The notes: a model not told the origin generated them from the letters alone. A DNA stretch of 64,000 nt from Pedobacter aquatilis (GCF_030409415.1 NZ_JAUFPW010000029.1:1-64000), one strand, 5' to 3'. Shown: positions 25,064 to 33,154, numbered from the stretch's first letter. Numbers and translations: made by a program.

Positions 25064-26245
25064 TTATGATAGTTTTTGGTATGTACGCCACCATAAATCA
25101 GGCATATCGCCATTTACTGCAGTCTGATAATCATCATAACGGCATGGAACCAAATGATAACGCTCATTTTTAGATTGCTGCGCAGGGTATGGAACCTGCA
25201 TCCACCACCTATCTGATTTTTTGCTTTTCACGAATGTCATCTCGCCAGAACCATCTTTTAAACTTGTTCTGTAGATAATAAATTGAGATTTTGGAGTCAA
25301 TGGAAAATCCTTTTTACGAGCATAAAAGCCATCTACAAAATACCAAACCATTTGTGCCAGTAAAAATGCAGTTTGACCATTATTATCATAGGCTGGGTTA
25401 AATTCGTAAAAACCGATAGAAGTTAACTTATCATTCATGCCTGCATAACGGGCAATTCTGCAAGCTTCTTCACCATCAAATCCGTTAGGCGTTGTATTCG
25501 CATTTGCAGCAGCATCAGCAGAACGTATGGCGCCAATATCAAAACTCACCATATTCGCATTGCGGATTATTGGTTCGGTAAGGGTAATGTCTTGTGCAAA
25601 TTCGCCAACACGGTGTGCATCAAAATAAAGCTTATCCATAACGTTTAAACTTTCCTGATTTACAAAATAAGTTTGATAGCCAAGGTTACTGAAGTTGAAG
25701 AGATAGTTAGGCTGATGCAAGAATATTTTGTTCAAATAACAATCAGAACGGGTTTCAATGCCTTCACTTTCGTGCCCGTCGATATCAAATTGGTTGTCAA
25801 CAACCACCAAATCTACTTTTTGCTCTAAATCTTCATAGCCTAAATATTGAGCGTATGTGATGTCTTGTCCGCCGCCAATAATTACCGGAATAATGTTGTT
25901 TTTAATTAATTCAGAAACAGCCATTTTCACTGCAATGTAAGTGTCAGAAACGTTAGCCCCTGGTCTTATATTTCCTAAATCGACAAGTTTGCTTTCAAAA
26001 GCACCTTCGTTAAGCTTGTAAAACTTTTCTCTAAAATAATCAGGGCCAATTCCGCAGCCTTCATTATTTACCGCATTTCTTCCATCTAAAACTCCAAAAA
26101 TTGCAATATCAAATTTACCTTCTTCCAAATCGGGAAATGATTCAGTATGAAATTCAGTCTTCATGCCCAGCTGACTGGTTAAAAAACCTTGTTTTGGTGT
26201 AAATTGATCAATATTTAAGGGAGAAAAGAAATCGGTTAATGACAT
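25064..26245 (-). CDS. Arginase/formiminoglutamase-like protein with altered metal site
   Basis: A 393-aa member of the ureohydrolase fold. The three manganese-binding motifs are recognisable but changed. GGDHS reads GGGQD (124-128), DAHxD reads DNQFD (150-154) and SxDxDxxDP reads SFDIGAIRSAD (234-244). Several metal ligands (both His and one Asp) are therefore lost, and classical arginase or formiminoglutamase activity is doubtful. The C-terminal ~100 residues continue beyond the usual fold end. Databases often label such Bacteroidota proteins formimidoylglutamase. The true reaction is unknown; it may bind a ligand or use other residues. Confidence 0.75.
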   Translation of the reverse strand: MSLTDFFSPLNIDQFTPKQGFLTSQLGMKTEFHTESFPDLEEGKFDIAIFGVLDGRNAVNNEGCGIGPDYFREKFYKLNEGAFESKLVDLGNIRPGANVSDTYIAVKMAVSELIKNNIIPVIIGGGQDITYAQYLGYEDLEQKVDLVVVDNQFDIDGHESEGIETRSDCYLNKIFLHQPNYLFNFSNLGYQTYFVNQESLNVMDKLYFDAHRVGEFAQDITLTEPIIRNANMVSFDIGAIRSADAAANANTTPNGFDGEEACRIARYAGMNDKLTSIGFYEFNPAYDNNGQTAFLLAQMVWYFVDGFYARKKDFPLTPKSQFIIYRTSLKDGSGEMTFVKSKKSDRWWMQVPYPAQQSKNERYHLVPCRYDDYQTAVNGDMPDLWWRTYQKLS

Positions 26246-26272
26246 ATATTTAAAACTATCGCCTCAAATATC

Positions 26273-26280
26273 TATTTTTG
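26273..26280 (+). promoter_or_regulatory. TAnnTTTG (-7) element of the epimerase gene
   Basis: TATTTTTG lies 35 nt before the ATG at 26316, in the spacer shared with the divergent ureohydrolase-like gene. Confidence 0.35.
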
Positions 26281-26315
26281 AAAGCGTATTTTCACCAATA
26301 GCCCCAAAAAATATA

Positions 26316-27278
26316 ATGATACTCGTAACCGGCGGAACGGGATTTTTAGGATCTGAATTAATAAAACAGCTTACTGATAATGGTTTAGCCGTGCGGGCGC
26401 TGAGAAGAAAAACATCTAAAATCCCATCGCTACTTGCAAACATAAAATTAATTACTTGGGTTGATGCCGATATAAACGAGCTCGCTGATTTGGAAGAAGC
26501 CTTTGTTGGCATTACAAAAGTTTTCCATTGTGCAGCTTTTGTTTCTTTAGATTCGAACCATAAAAAACAACTTTTCCATGTTAATATTGATGGAACTTCA
26601 AACCTTGTAAACCTCTGTTTAGATAATAATTGCAGATTGGTGCATGTAAGTTCTGTTGCAGCTTTGGGCGAACCTAAAAAAGGAAATCAAATTACAGAAA
26701 AAGATGTTTGGGAATACGATGCGAAGGCTCATGCTTATGGTTTATCTAAATATGAAGCCGAAATGGAAGTTTGGCGTGGCATAACGGAAGGGCTGGATGC
26801 CGTGATTGTTAATCCATCCGTAATTATTGGTAAAAATGCTGGTTTTGAAGGTAGTGGTGCAATTTTCAAATTGGTAAAAGGCGGCTTTCCGTTTTACACG
26901 AATGGCGCATCGGGTTTTGTTGATGTTGAAGATGTTGTAAAATCGATGATTGCACTTATGGATAGCGATGTTATTGCAGAGCGCTATATTATTTCTTCTG
27001 AAAACATCCACTATAAAGATTTATTTACTTCGATTGCCAACGGTTTTGGCGTAAAGGCGCCAACCAAAGAAGCTAAACCCTGGATGCTTGGAGTTGCCTG
27101 GAGAGCCTTAAAATTCTTCTCCTTTTTTACCAGAAGCCAACCATCAATTACCAAAGATACAGCCAAAAGTAGCGTAACTTTAAGCTACTATTCAAATGAT
27201 AAAATCGTAAACCAAATCGGCATACAATTTAAGCCACTTTCAAATAGTATTGCAGAAATCACCCAACACTTAAAATAA
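26316..27278 (+). CDS. NAD-dependent epimerase/dehydratase family protein
   Basis: A 320-aa extended short-chain dehydrogenase. The NAD-binding motif is TGGTGFLG (5-12) at the N-terminus. The catalytic motif is YGLSK with the preceding Ser in HVSSVAALG. Its substrate could be a sugar nucleotide or a dihydroflavonol/3-beta-hydroxysteroid-like molecule; the overall pattern fits the latter broad group. It ends in a TAATG junction with the next gene, so the phosphatase chimera is translationally coupled to it. No sugar-nucleotide genes are nearby. Confidence 0.85.
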   Translation: MILVTGGTGFLGSELIKQLTDNGLAVRALRRKTSKIPSLLANIKLITWVDADINELADLEEAFVGITKVFHCAAFVSLDSNHKKQLFHVNIDGTSNLVNLCLDNNCRLVHVSSVAALGEPKKGNQITEKDVWEYDAKAHAYGLSKYEAEMEVWRGITEGLDAVIVNPSVIIGKNAGFEGSGAIFKLVKGGFPFYTNGASGFVDVEDVVKSMIALMDSDVIAERYIISSENIHYKDLFTSIANGFGVKAPTKEAKPWMLGVAWRALKFFSFFTRSQPSITKDTAKSSVTLSYYSNDKIVNQIGIQFKPLSNSIAEITQHLK

Positions 27279-28579
27279 TGCCTAAACAAAAAGCCTACTA
27301 CATTATTGATTTTGATAGCACTTTTACACAAGTAGAAGCATTAGATGAACTTGCCAGAATTTCTTTAAAAAAGCATCCGCAGAAAGAATCTATTTTTCAA
27401 AAAATTGAAGATTATACCAATCTGGCGATGGAAGGAAAGTTGTCTTTTTCTGAAAGTTTAGCGCAGCGTGTAAAATTATTAGAGGCAGATGAGGAGCACT
27501 TAAAACAATTAATCAAGCATTTGAAGAAAAAAGTTTCGACTTCTTTTTCTCGAAATGCAGAGTTTTTTAAAAAACATGCTGATGAGGTTTTGATTGTTTC
27601 TGGCGGATTTAAAGAATTTATAACGCCTGTTGTAAGTCAGTATCACATTAAAAAGGAAAACATTTATGCCAACACTTTTGTAACCACAGGTGATGGAAAA
27701 ATTATAGATTACGACCATGCAAATCCATTAAGCGAGGAAGGTGGAAAGGTTAAATTGCTACAGCATTTAAAATTAGAGGGTGAGCTTTTCGGTATTGGAG
27801 ATGGATATTCAGATTTCCAACTTCGTGAAAGCGGTTTGATCAATAAATTTTTTGCTTTCACTGAAAATATCGCCCGTGAAAGTATTGTTGCAAAAGCCGA
27901 TCACATTACACCAAGTTTTGATGAGTTTTTATATGTGAATGATTTGCCAAGGGCAATTTCATATCCAAAAAACCGCATTTTATGTCTGGTTATTGGTGAT
28001 GTTGATCCTAAAAGTATCACACTATTGAAAAATGATGGTTTATCAATCAGGCATAAAACGAGCTTCGAAGAAAAGTACGTTAAAGATGTTGGCGTAATTT
28101 TACTTGCAGATGGAGAGAAAATTGAAAAAATTCAGCTTAAAAATGCTGTAAAACTAAAAACGATAGGTTATTTAGGCAATTCAAAAAATAAAATCGATTC
28201 AGCGTTGTGTACCAAAATGGGCATCGTCATTTTTGATGATGCTAAGGGAAACCCTCGTAACTTCGATTTTATACCTAAAAGGATTATCTATTTTATGAAC
28301 ACCGGAGCAACTTATCTGAGCACGAATTATCCGAATTTGCAATTGCCAAAAATTGATAAATCGCACCGTTTAATCCATATTCATAAAAATGTGCCAGGTA
28401 TAATGGCGCAAATTAATACGGTTTTTGCGAAGCATAATATCAACATTGTTGGTCAATTCTTAATGACCAATACAGATATCGGCTATGCCATTACAGATAT
28501 TAATACGGAGTATGATAAGCAATTGTTTAAGGCGCTTAAAAAGATTGAGCATACCATAAAATTCAGAGTTTTGTACTAA
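27278..28579 (+). CDS. SerB-type HAD phosphatase fused to a SerA remnant with ACT domain
   Basis: A 433-aa protein with three parts. Residues 1-215 are a HAD phosphatase of phosphoserine-phosphatase type: DFDST (11-15), SGG (108-110) and GDGYSDFQ (174-181). Residues 232-325 resemble the substrate-binding domain of 3-phosphoglycerate dehydrogenase (LLADGEKIEKIQL then LKTIGYLGNSKNKIDSALCTKMGIVIF). The GxGxxG NAD-binding Rossmann domain is missing. Residues 340-433 match the SerA C-terminus (NTGATYLSTNYPNLQLPKI, RLIHIHKNVPG) through the ACT domain to its end (IKFRVLY). The phosphatase may therefore be feedback-regulated by serine through a captured SerA sensor. It could alternatively act on another phospho-metabolite. 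Coupled to the epimerase gene. Confidence 0.85.
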   Translation: MPKQKAYYIIDFDSTFTQVEALDELARISLKKHPQKESIFQKIEDYTNLAMEGKLSFSESLAQRVKLLEADEEHLKQLIKHLKKKVSTSFSRNAEFFKKHADEVLIVSGGFKEFITPVVSQYHIKKENIYANTFVTTGDGKIIDYDHANPLSEEGGKVKLLQHLKLEGELFGIGDGYSDFQLRESGLINKFFAFTENIARESIVAKADHITPSFDEFLYVNDLPRAISYPKNRILCLVIGDVDPKSITLLKNDGLSIRHKTSFEEKYVKDVGVILLADGEKIEKIQLKNAVKLKTIGYLGNSKNKIDSALCTKMGIVIFDDAKGNPRNFDFIPKRIIYFMNTGATYLSTNYPNLQLPKIDKSHRLIHIHKNVPGIMAQINTVFAKHNINIVGQFLMTNTDIGYAITDINTEYDKQLFKALKKIEHTIKFRVLY

Positions 28580-28586
28580 GGTATTA

Positions 28587-28647
28587 TTGTCATTCTGATA
28601 AAAGCGAAGAGTTTCTTCAAGGTTTTTCGCTAAAATAAGAATGACAA
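28587..28647. terminator. Inverted repeat between convergent genes (REP-like)
   Basis: TTGTCATTCT (28587-28596) pairs with AGAATGACAA (28638-28647), and inside it AGCGAA (28602-28607) pairs with TTCGCT (28626-28631). It fills the gap between the phosphatase chimera and the convergent CLC gene. It may act as terminator. The TGTCATTCTGA motif resembles a dispersed Bacteroidota repeat. Confidence 0.5.
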
Positions 28648-28653
28648 ATTCAT

Positions 28654-29937
28654 TTAAAAATGATGCCTCTTTATTAGCAAATGTTTTGGGCTTCCCACAG
28701 CTTGAGAACGGTAAATTCCGCTGTGCCCAGAAAATAGATATGCAATAACGCAGGCAATAGCAATGTAAATACCACTGCTGCTTCCGAATAATTCGATGCC
28801 CATTATCATACAAGCTAATGGTGTATTTGCGGCACCAGAAAAAACAGCCACAAAGCCCATGCCTGCTAACAATGCAATCGGTAGCGGTATAAAAATGCTT
28901 AAAAAGCTGCCTAACGTTGCGCCTATAAAAAATAAGGGGGTTACTTCACCACCTTTAAAACCGGAACCTAAGGTTAATGCAGTTAAAAATATTTTTATCG
29001 CAAAGGCAAAATATGGTTGCTGGATTTGGAATGATTCTGCTATCGTTGGAAGACCTAATCCAATATATTTAAAAGCATCCGTAAAGAAAATTAAGATGAC
29101 CAATATTGCTCCACCAACAACTGGTCTTAATGGCGGATATTTTATGTTTGAGAAAAGTGTGCTGAAACCGTGACTCAGTGCTGAGAAGGCACGGGCAGCA
29201 AGCCCAAATAAAATTCCCGCGGAAATAGTTAGTAGAAGATTTAATGCATTTAATTGAGGTATAACATTTATCTCATAATGGCTGTGACTAACACCCCACG
29301 TCTTACAAACATAATCTGCAATGACCGCAGTTAAAAATGAAGGTAACATAGCGGTGTAAAATAAGCTTCCGATGATGAAAACCTCTAAGCCAAAAACTGC
29401 ACCAGCCAATGGTGTTCCAAAAACCGAGGCAAAACCTGCGCTTATTCCACAAATTAATATAACTTTCCTATCTCTTGGCTTTAGTTTGAATAGTTTTGTA
29501 AACTGATCTGCAAATGCTCCGCCAATTTGAACTGCAGTACCTTCTCTTCCGGCTGAGCCACCAAATAAATGTGTAATGATTGTTCCACCAAAAACCAAAG
29601 GCGCCATTATTAATGGTATTATTTTTTTGGGGGTTTGAAGTTCTTCAATCAGTAAATTATTGCCTTTTACAGCATCTTTACCAAAATGGTAGTAAAATAA
29701 CCCAATGAGCAAGCCTGCTACTGGAAGCAAATAAATAATTTGTGTATTTTCCTCCCGATAGGTAGTAACGAAATCAAGGCTAATAAGAAATAGAGCAGAT
29801 GCGGTGCCTACAATGACTCCTAATATAATTGAAATAATAAGCCACTTTGTTAAGCTTAACCATAAAACACGGACATCTAATTTTAAGAATCGGGTAACAG
29901 ATAGAAGAAAAACTTCCATTAATTTTTTAACAGGCAT
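28654..29937 (-). CDS. CLC-family transporter, probable fluoride exporter (CLC-F)
   Basis: A 427-aa polytopic membrane protein of the CLC family without CBS domains. Family motifs are FGGSAGREGTAVQIGG (selectivity-filter region), FGTPLAGAVFGLEV, and GSGFKGGEVTPLFFIGATLG. The GREGT-AVQ form resembles the CLC-F subgroup of fluoride/proton antiporters. A fluoride riboswitch lies directly upstream on the same strand, so export of fluoride is the likely role. An in-frame TTG at 29946 exists, but the ATG at 29937 fits the leader better. Convergent with the phosphatase chimera, divergent from tryptophan dioxygenase. Confidence 0.9.
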   Translation of the reverse strand: MPVKKLMEVFLLSVTRFLKLDVRVLWLSLTKWLIISIILGVIVGTASALFLISLDFVTTYREENTQIIYLLPVAGLLIGLFYYHFGKDAVKGNNLLIEELQTPKKIIPLIMAPLVFGGTIITHLFGGSAGREGTAVQIGGAFADQFTKLFKLKPRDRKVILICGISAGFASVFGTPLAGAVFGLEVFIIGSLFYTAMLPSFLTAVIADYVCKTWGVSHSHYEINVIPQLNALNLLLTISAGILFGLAARAFSALSHGFSTLFSNIKYPPLRPVVGGAILVILIFFTDAFKYIGLGLPTIAESFQIQQPYFAFAIKIFLTALTLGSGFKGGEVTPLFFIGATLGSFLSIFIPLPIALLAGMGFVAVFSGAANTPLACMIMGIELFGSSSGIYIAIACVIAYLFSGHSGIYRSQAVGSPKHLLIKRHHF

Positions 29938-29955
29938 TTGAATCAATTTTTATAA

Positions 29956-30012
29956 ATCGTAGGAGTCATCAGCCTGTTTGGGCGGTTTTGGCGGTACCCC
30001 ATCGCCATGCGC
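29956..30012 (-). ncRNA. Fluoride riboswitch (crcB motif)
   Basis: On the minus strand the sequence contains GGCGATGGGGTACCGCC, then AAAACCGCCC, AGGCTGATGA and CTCCTAC. This order matches the fluoride aptamer consensus: a GGCGATG stem start, an AAAC-type linker, a GCC/GGC hairpin followed by TGATG, and a CTCCTAC end. GGGGT and ACTCC can pair as the pseudoknot. It ends about 18 nt before the ATG of the CLC transporter, with no terminator in between, so translational control is likely. Confidence 0.88.
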
Positions 30013-30079
30013 TCAAATTTATAAAATTTAGCTTTTGTTGCAAAATGTTTAACACCTTTGTAAAGAATAAATATTGCTG

Positions 30080-31045
30080 ATGGATTTTACACCAGAAATT
30101 AAAAACAAGCTAAATCAATTACAGGAAAAATATACTGCTATGGGGCAGGATATGGCTTCTTACCTTGATGGTTTATTGTACGCTGATTTTTTAACCTATT
30201 GGGATTACATACATTTGGATACGCTGTTAAGTCTGCAAAGTCCAAAAACGCCTTTTCCGGATGAAGAAATATTCATCATGTACCATCAGATTACGGAGCT
30301 TTATTTTAAACTAGCCATACATGAATTTAATCAGGTTGCTGAACATGATAATCTTACCGTTGAATTTTTTACAGCCAGGGTTAAAAGGATAAACGCGTAC
30401 TTTAATGCCTTAACAACTTCGTTTGAGGTGATGGTTGATGGCATGGAAAAGGAACAATTCCTGAAATTCAGAATGTCGCTTTTACCGGCTAGTGGATTTC
30501 AATCTGGCCAATACAGAATGATTGAAATTAGCGCAACAGATTTCATCCGCCTTACAGATAAAAGCAAACGCGAAGAACTAAAAAATGCTTCGATTGAAGA
30601 ACAGTTTGAACACATTTACTGGAAATTTGGTGCAACAGAACTCGCATCAGGTAAAGAAACACTAACCTTAAAGCAATTTATCAAGAAATACGCTGCTCAA
30701 TTTTTGGAGTTAGCAAAAAATAGAGCATTAAGCAATTTTGCAGCTTTGTACCATAAGTTAGAAGCCAAAGGCGATGATATAACTTTATTGGCAGAAGAAT
30801 TGAGAAAGCTCGATTTATATGTTAATGTAGAATGGCCTTTATCGCACTATAAATCTGCAGTTCGCTATCTCGAAAAAGACCCTGTAGATATTGCCGCAAC
30901 AGGCGGTACAAACTGGCAGAAATATTTACCTCCGCGTTTCCAAAAAAGAATATTTTATCCGTTTTTATGGACTGAAGAACAGATGGATGAATGGGGTAGA
31001 GGATGGGTGCTTAGTGTGCTTAAAACACTAAAGAACAAAGATTAA
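30080..31045 (+). CDS. kynA: Tryptophan 2,3-dioxygenase family protein
   Basis: A 321-aa haem enzyme that opens the indole ring of tryptophan to N-formylkynurenine. The N-terminal substrate-site segment HLDTLLSLQSPKTP and the YHQITELYFKLAIHE helix (family form HQ..EL.FK...HE, bearing the haem ligand His) are clear, and FQSGQYRMIE is the central family motif. The C-terminal part is shorter and more divergent than the E-proteobacterial-type enzymes but keeps the TGGTNWQKYLPPRF-like end. The reading frame extends two codons to a TTG at 30074; the ATG at 30080 is used. Not linked to other kynurenine genes here. Confidence 0.87.
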   Translation: MDFTPEIKNKLNQLQEKYTAMGQDMASYLDGLLYADFLTYWDYIHLDTLLSLQSPKTPFPDEEIFIMYHQITELYFKLAIHEFNQVAEHDNLTVEFFTARVKRINAYFNALTTSFEVMVDGMEKEQFLKFRMSLLPASGFQSGQYRMIEISATDFIRLTDKSKREELKNASIEEQFEHIYWKFGATELASGKETLTLKQFIKKYAAQFLELAKNRALSNFAALYHKLEAKGDDITLLAEELRKLDLYVNVEWPLSHYKSAVRYLEKDPVDIAATGGTNWQKYLPPRFQKRIFYPFLWTEEQMDEWGRGWVLSVLKTLKNKD

Positions 31046-31101
31046 TATCCTAAAATACTATTAAGATAGCTCGTTTTTTAGTACCTTGCGCAATATAATT
31101 A

Positions 31102-31176
31102 ATGATTGAATTAGAGAATGCATGTCTATTACTCATTCAAAAAGCAATCATTCAAAAATTAAATAACAATGACTGA
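31102..31176 (+). CDS. Leu/Ile-rich small ORF upstream of ilvE (possible leader peptide)
   Basis: A 24-codon ORF (start MIELENACLLLIQ, stop TGA at 31174-31176) overlapping the ilvE start by 8 nt in another frame. Nine of 24 residues are Leu or Ile, including the runs LLLI and II. Its start region AATGATTG (31101-31108) can pair with CAATCATT (31145-31152) inside the ORF. A leader peptide sensing branched-chain aminoacyl-tRNA and coupled to ilvE translation is conceivable. AT-rich DNA gives Leu/Ile codons easily, so this remains a candidate only. Confidence 0.3.
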   Translation: MIELENACLLLIQKAIIQKLNNND

Positions 31177-32233
31177 AACATTAGATATAAAAGTTGTTAA
31201 AGCCGATAAAACACGTTTATCAGTTACAGATTTTTCCCAATTGCCATTTGGTAAAGTTTTCACCGACCACATGTTTACAGCAGATTATGAAGATGGGGAG
31301 TGGAAAAATTTACAGATTTTGCCATACGGACCAATTCCAATGAGTCCGGCTATTTCTGCTTTACATTATGGTCAAGCAATTTTTGAAGGTTTAAAGGCTT
31401 ATCGCCAGCCAGATGGTAAAATAAGTCTCTTCCGTGCGGATAAAAACTTTGAGCGCTTTAATAAGTCTGCTGCAAGAATGTCGATGCCGACAATACCTGA
31501 AGAGATTTTTATGCAAGGTTTGGCGACTTTAATTAATATAGATCAGAAATGGGTACCTGCTCAAGATGATTATGCATTATACATTCGTCCGGTAATGTTT
31601 GCAACCGACCCTTATTTAGGCGTTAAAGCTTCAGATACTTATAAGTTTGCCCTGCTTACTACGCCAACTGGTCCGTATTACAGCAGTGCTTTAAAAGTTA
31701 AAATTGAAACTGAATTTACAAGAGCAGATGATGGTGGCGTTGGTTTTGCAAAAACGGCTGGTAACTATGCCCGTTCGTTATACCCATTTGAACAAGCCAA
31801 GAAAGAAGGTTACGACCAACTTATCTGGACAGATTCTGTGAACCATGAATATATTGAAGAAGCCGGAACTGCAAATTTAATCTTTGTTATCAACGGTAAA
31901 TTGGTTACGCCTTCTGTGCGCAGTACGGTTTTAGATGGTGTAACTCGCGATACAATTATAAAATTAGCTAAAGCCGCAGGTGTAGAAGTTGAGGAACGTA
32001 GAGTTTCAGTAAAAGAAATTATTGAAGGTATCGAAAACGGATCTTTAACCGAAGCTTTTGCTGCCGGTACAGCTGCAACTGTTACTCAAATTGGTGAAAT
32101 TGGTTATTTAGGCAAAACCTATAAATTAACTGATTCTGCTACAAGAACAATTTCGAATGGTATTGCGAAAAAATTAAATGATATTCGTTACGGCTTAATA
32201 GCAGATGAATTTGGCTGGAACTGGGTTTTGTAA
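31169..32233 (+). CDS. ilvE: Branched-chain amino acid aminotransferase
   Basis: A 354-aa PLP enzyme of fold type IV that interconverts Leu, Ile and Val with their 2-keto acids. Motifs include LHYGQAIFEGLKAYR (55-75 region), the YIRPVMFATDPYLG segment, the lysine stretch KTAGNYARSLYPFEQAKKEG (the PLP Lys lies in this stretch), and the signature EEAGTANLIFVINGKLVTP. LDGVTRDTII follows. It resembles the class-2 BCAT group (mitochondrial-like, ~355 aa) rather than the ~310-aa E. coli type. The short ORF at 31102 overlaps its start. Ends before a tiny ORF and a terminator. Confidence 0.95.
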   Translation: MTETLDIKVVKADKTRLSVTDFSQLPFGKVFTDHMFTADYEDGEWKNLQILPYGPIPMSPAISALHYGQAIFEGLKAYRQPDGKISLFRADKNFERFNKSAARMSMPTIPEEIFMQGLATLINIDQKWVPAQDDYALYIRPVMFATDPYLGVKASDTYKFALLTTPTGPYYSSALKVKIETEFTRADDGGVGFAKTAGNYARSLYPFEQAKKEGYDQLIWTDSVNHEYIEEAGTANLIFVINGKLVTPSVRSTVLDGVTRDTIIKLAKAAGVEVEERRVSVKEIIEGIENGSLTEAFAAGTAATVTQIGEIGYLGKTYKLTDSATRTISNGIAKKLNDIRYGLIADEFGWNWVL

Positions 32234-32253
32234 AACTTAAATAATTTGAAGTT

Positions 32254-32334
32254 ATGGGTCTTAATTTTGCCAATAAGCATGAACGTTTAACTAAGCCCAA
32301 GCGCAAAATCTACGAATACGAAACACAGTTTTAA
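32254..32334 (+). CDS. Small basic ORF (26 aa) after ilvE
   Basis: ATG at 32254 opens a 26-codon frame ending TAA. The product starts MGLNFANKHERLTKP and is rich in Lys/Arg and Tyr. It lies 20 nt after ilvE and 45 nt before the terminator at 32379, so it would be on the ilvE transcript. The amino-acid makeup looks like a protein rather than random AT-rich DNA. No known family is recognised. Confidence 0.4.
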   Translation: MGLNFANKHERLTKPKRKIYEYETQF

Positions 32335-32378
32335 TGGCAAAAACATTTATTAGAACCGTATCACGTTAATTATATCTA

Positions 32379-32415
32379 AAAAGCTCCAAACTAATCATTT
32401 GGAGCTTTTCTTTTT
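32379..32415 (+). terminator. Rho-independent terminator after ilvE
   Basis: AAAAGCTCCAAA (32379-32390) pairs perfectly with TTTGGAGCTTTT (32398-32409) across a 7-nt loop, followed by CTTTTT. It serves ilvE (and the small ORF) and, with the mirrored A-run, perhaps also the convergent ceramidase-like gene. Confidence 0.82.
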
Positions 32416-32434
32416 ACTAACCTTAAATAAAAAT

Positions 32435-33154
32435 CTATTTGATTTTTAATTTTTGAGTTGTACTATCTAAGAAAATGTAATTCAGCATACAGAAAGAAGC
32501 AATTGCGCCGAACGTATGCCATAAAAAATGAGTGCCAATTTCCAATATTTCCCACTTATCAGCAATTCTAAAAGTTAGCGCAAAAATGAAGGCGAGTAGT
32601 GCAAAACCTACCCATTTGCCATTCTTCCACTCGGTTTTTAATAAATATCCAAATACCGGGAACAACACTAAAGCTGCCATGAATGCATAATTTATGTTTA
32701 CGAAAATCTGAAAATCGCCACCGGTAAATTGTTTCCTTAATACAAGTTGAAAAATAGCATATACCAAGACAATTAATACGGCGAAATACCATTTTGTAAT
32801 TTTAGCCAAAAAGTAAATTCCTGCCGATAAACATAGCAGCATTATTGGCATCCAATCCATCATAATAAATATCGGCCAGCGCCTTAAGCCATGGTAAGTT
32901 GTTCCGCCAATGCCACCAATGTAAAGCAAAACTAAGGCAAATGATAGGAACTTATATGTTTTAAATTTCCTCCAAACTTTAAAACTAAAATAAACTGCAA
33001 TAGCCAGAAAGAAACAACTTGTAATTGTATTGAGCGGTTCGGGGAAGAAGTTTGCCAGATTGGTTTCGGTATAAATTGTACCTCCATCTGGTGGGGTTTG
33101 AATTAGTGCATTCATATTTTGCAACATGAGTTTTTTAATAATTGCAATGTGCAT
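32435..33154 (-). CDS. Ceramidase-like (CREST superfamily) membrane protein
   Basis: A 239-aa protein with about seven membrane helices. The three motifs of the alkaline-ceramidase/CREST superfamily are visible: a Ser/Asn-rich first helix (NTITSCFFL), GGTTYHGLR with MMDWMP near residues 82-99, and the C-terminal GTHFLWH (two metal-binding His). CREST enzymes are zinc-dependent amide hydrolases. Sphingobacteriaceae make sphingolipids, so a ceramide-type substrate fits, but this is inferred. In-frame ATGs at codons 10 and 14 are alternatives to the ATG at 33154, and the N-terminal residues before TPPDGG are the least certain part. Confidence 0.78.
   Translation of the reverse strand: MHIAIIKKLMLQNMNALIQTPPDGGTIYTETNLANFFPEPLNTITSCFFLAIAVYFSFKVWRKFKTYKFLSFALVLLYIGGIGGTTYHGLRRWPIFIMMDWMPIMLLCLSAGIYFLAKITKWYFAVLIVLVYAIFQLVLRKQFTGGDFQIFVNINYAFMAALVLFPVFGYLLKTEWKNGKWVGFALLAFIFALTFRIADKWEILEIGTHFLWHTFGAIASFCMLNYIFLDSTTQKLKIK

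Noticed and set aside
30080..31045. Kynurenine-pathway operon
   Set aside because: Only the tryptophan dioxygenase is present; its neighbours are a CLC transporter and ilvE.
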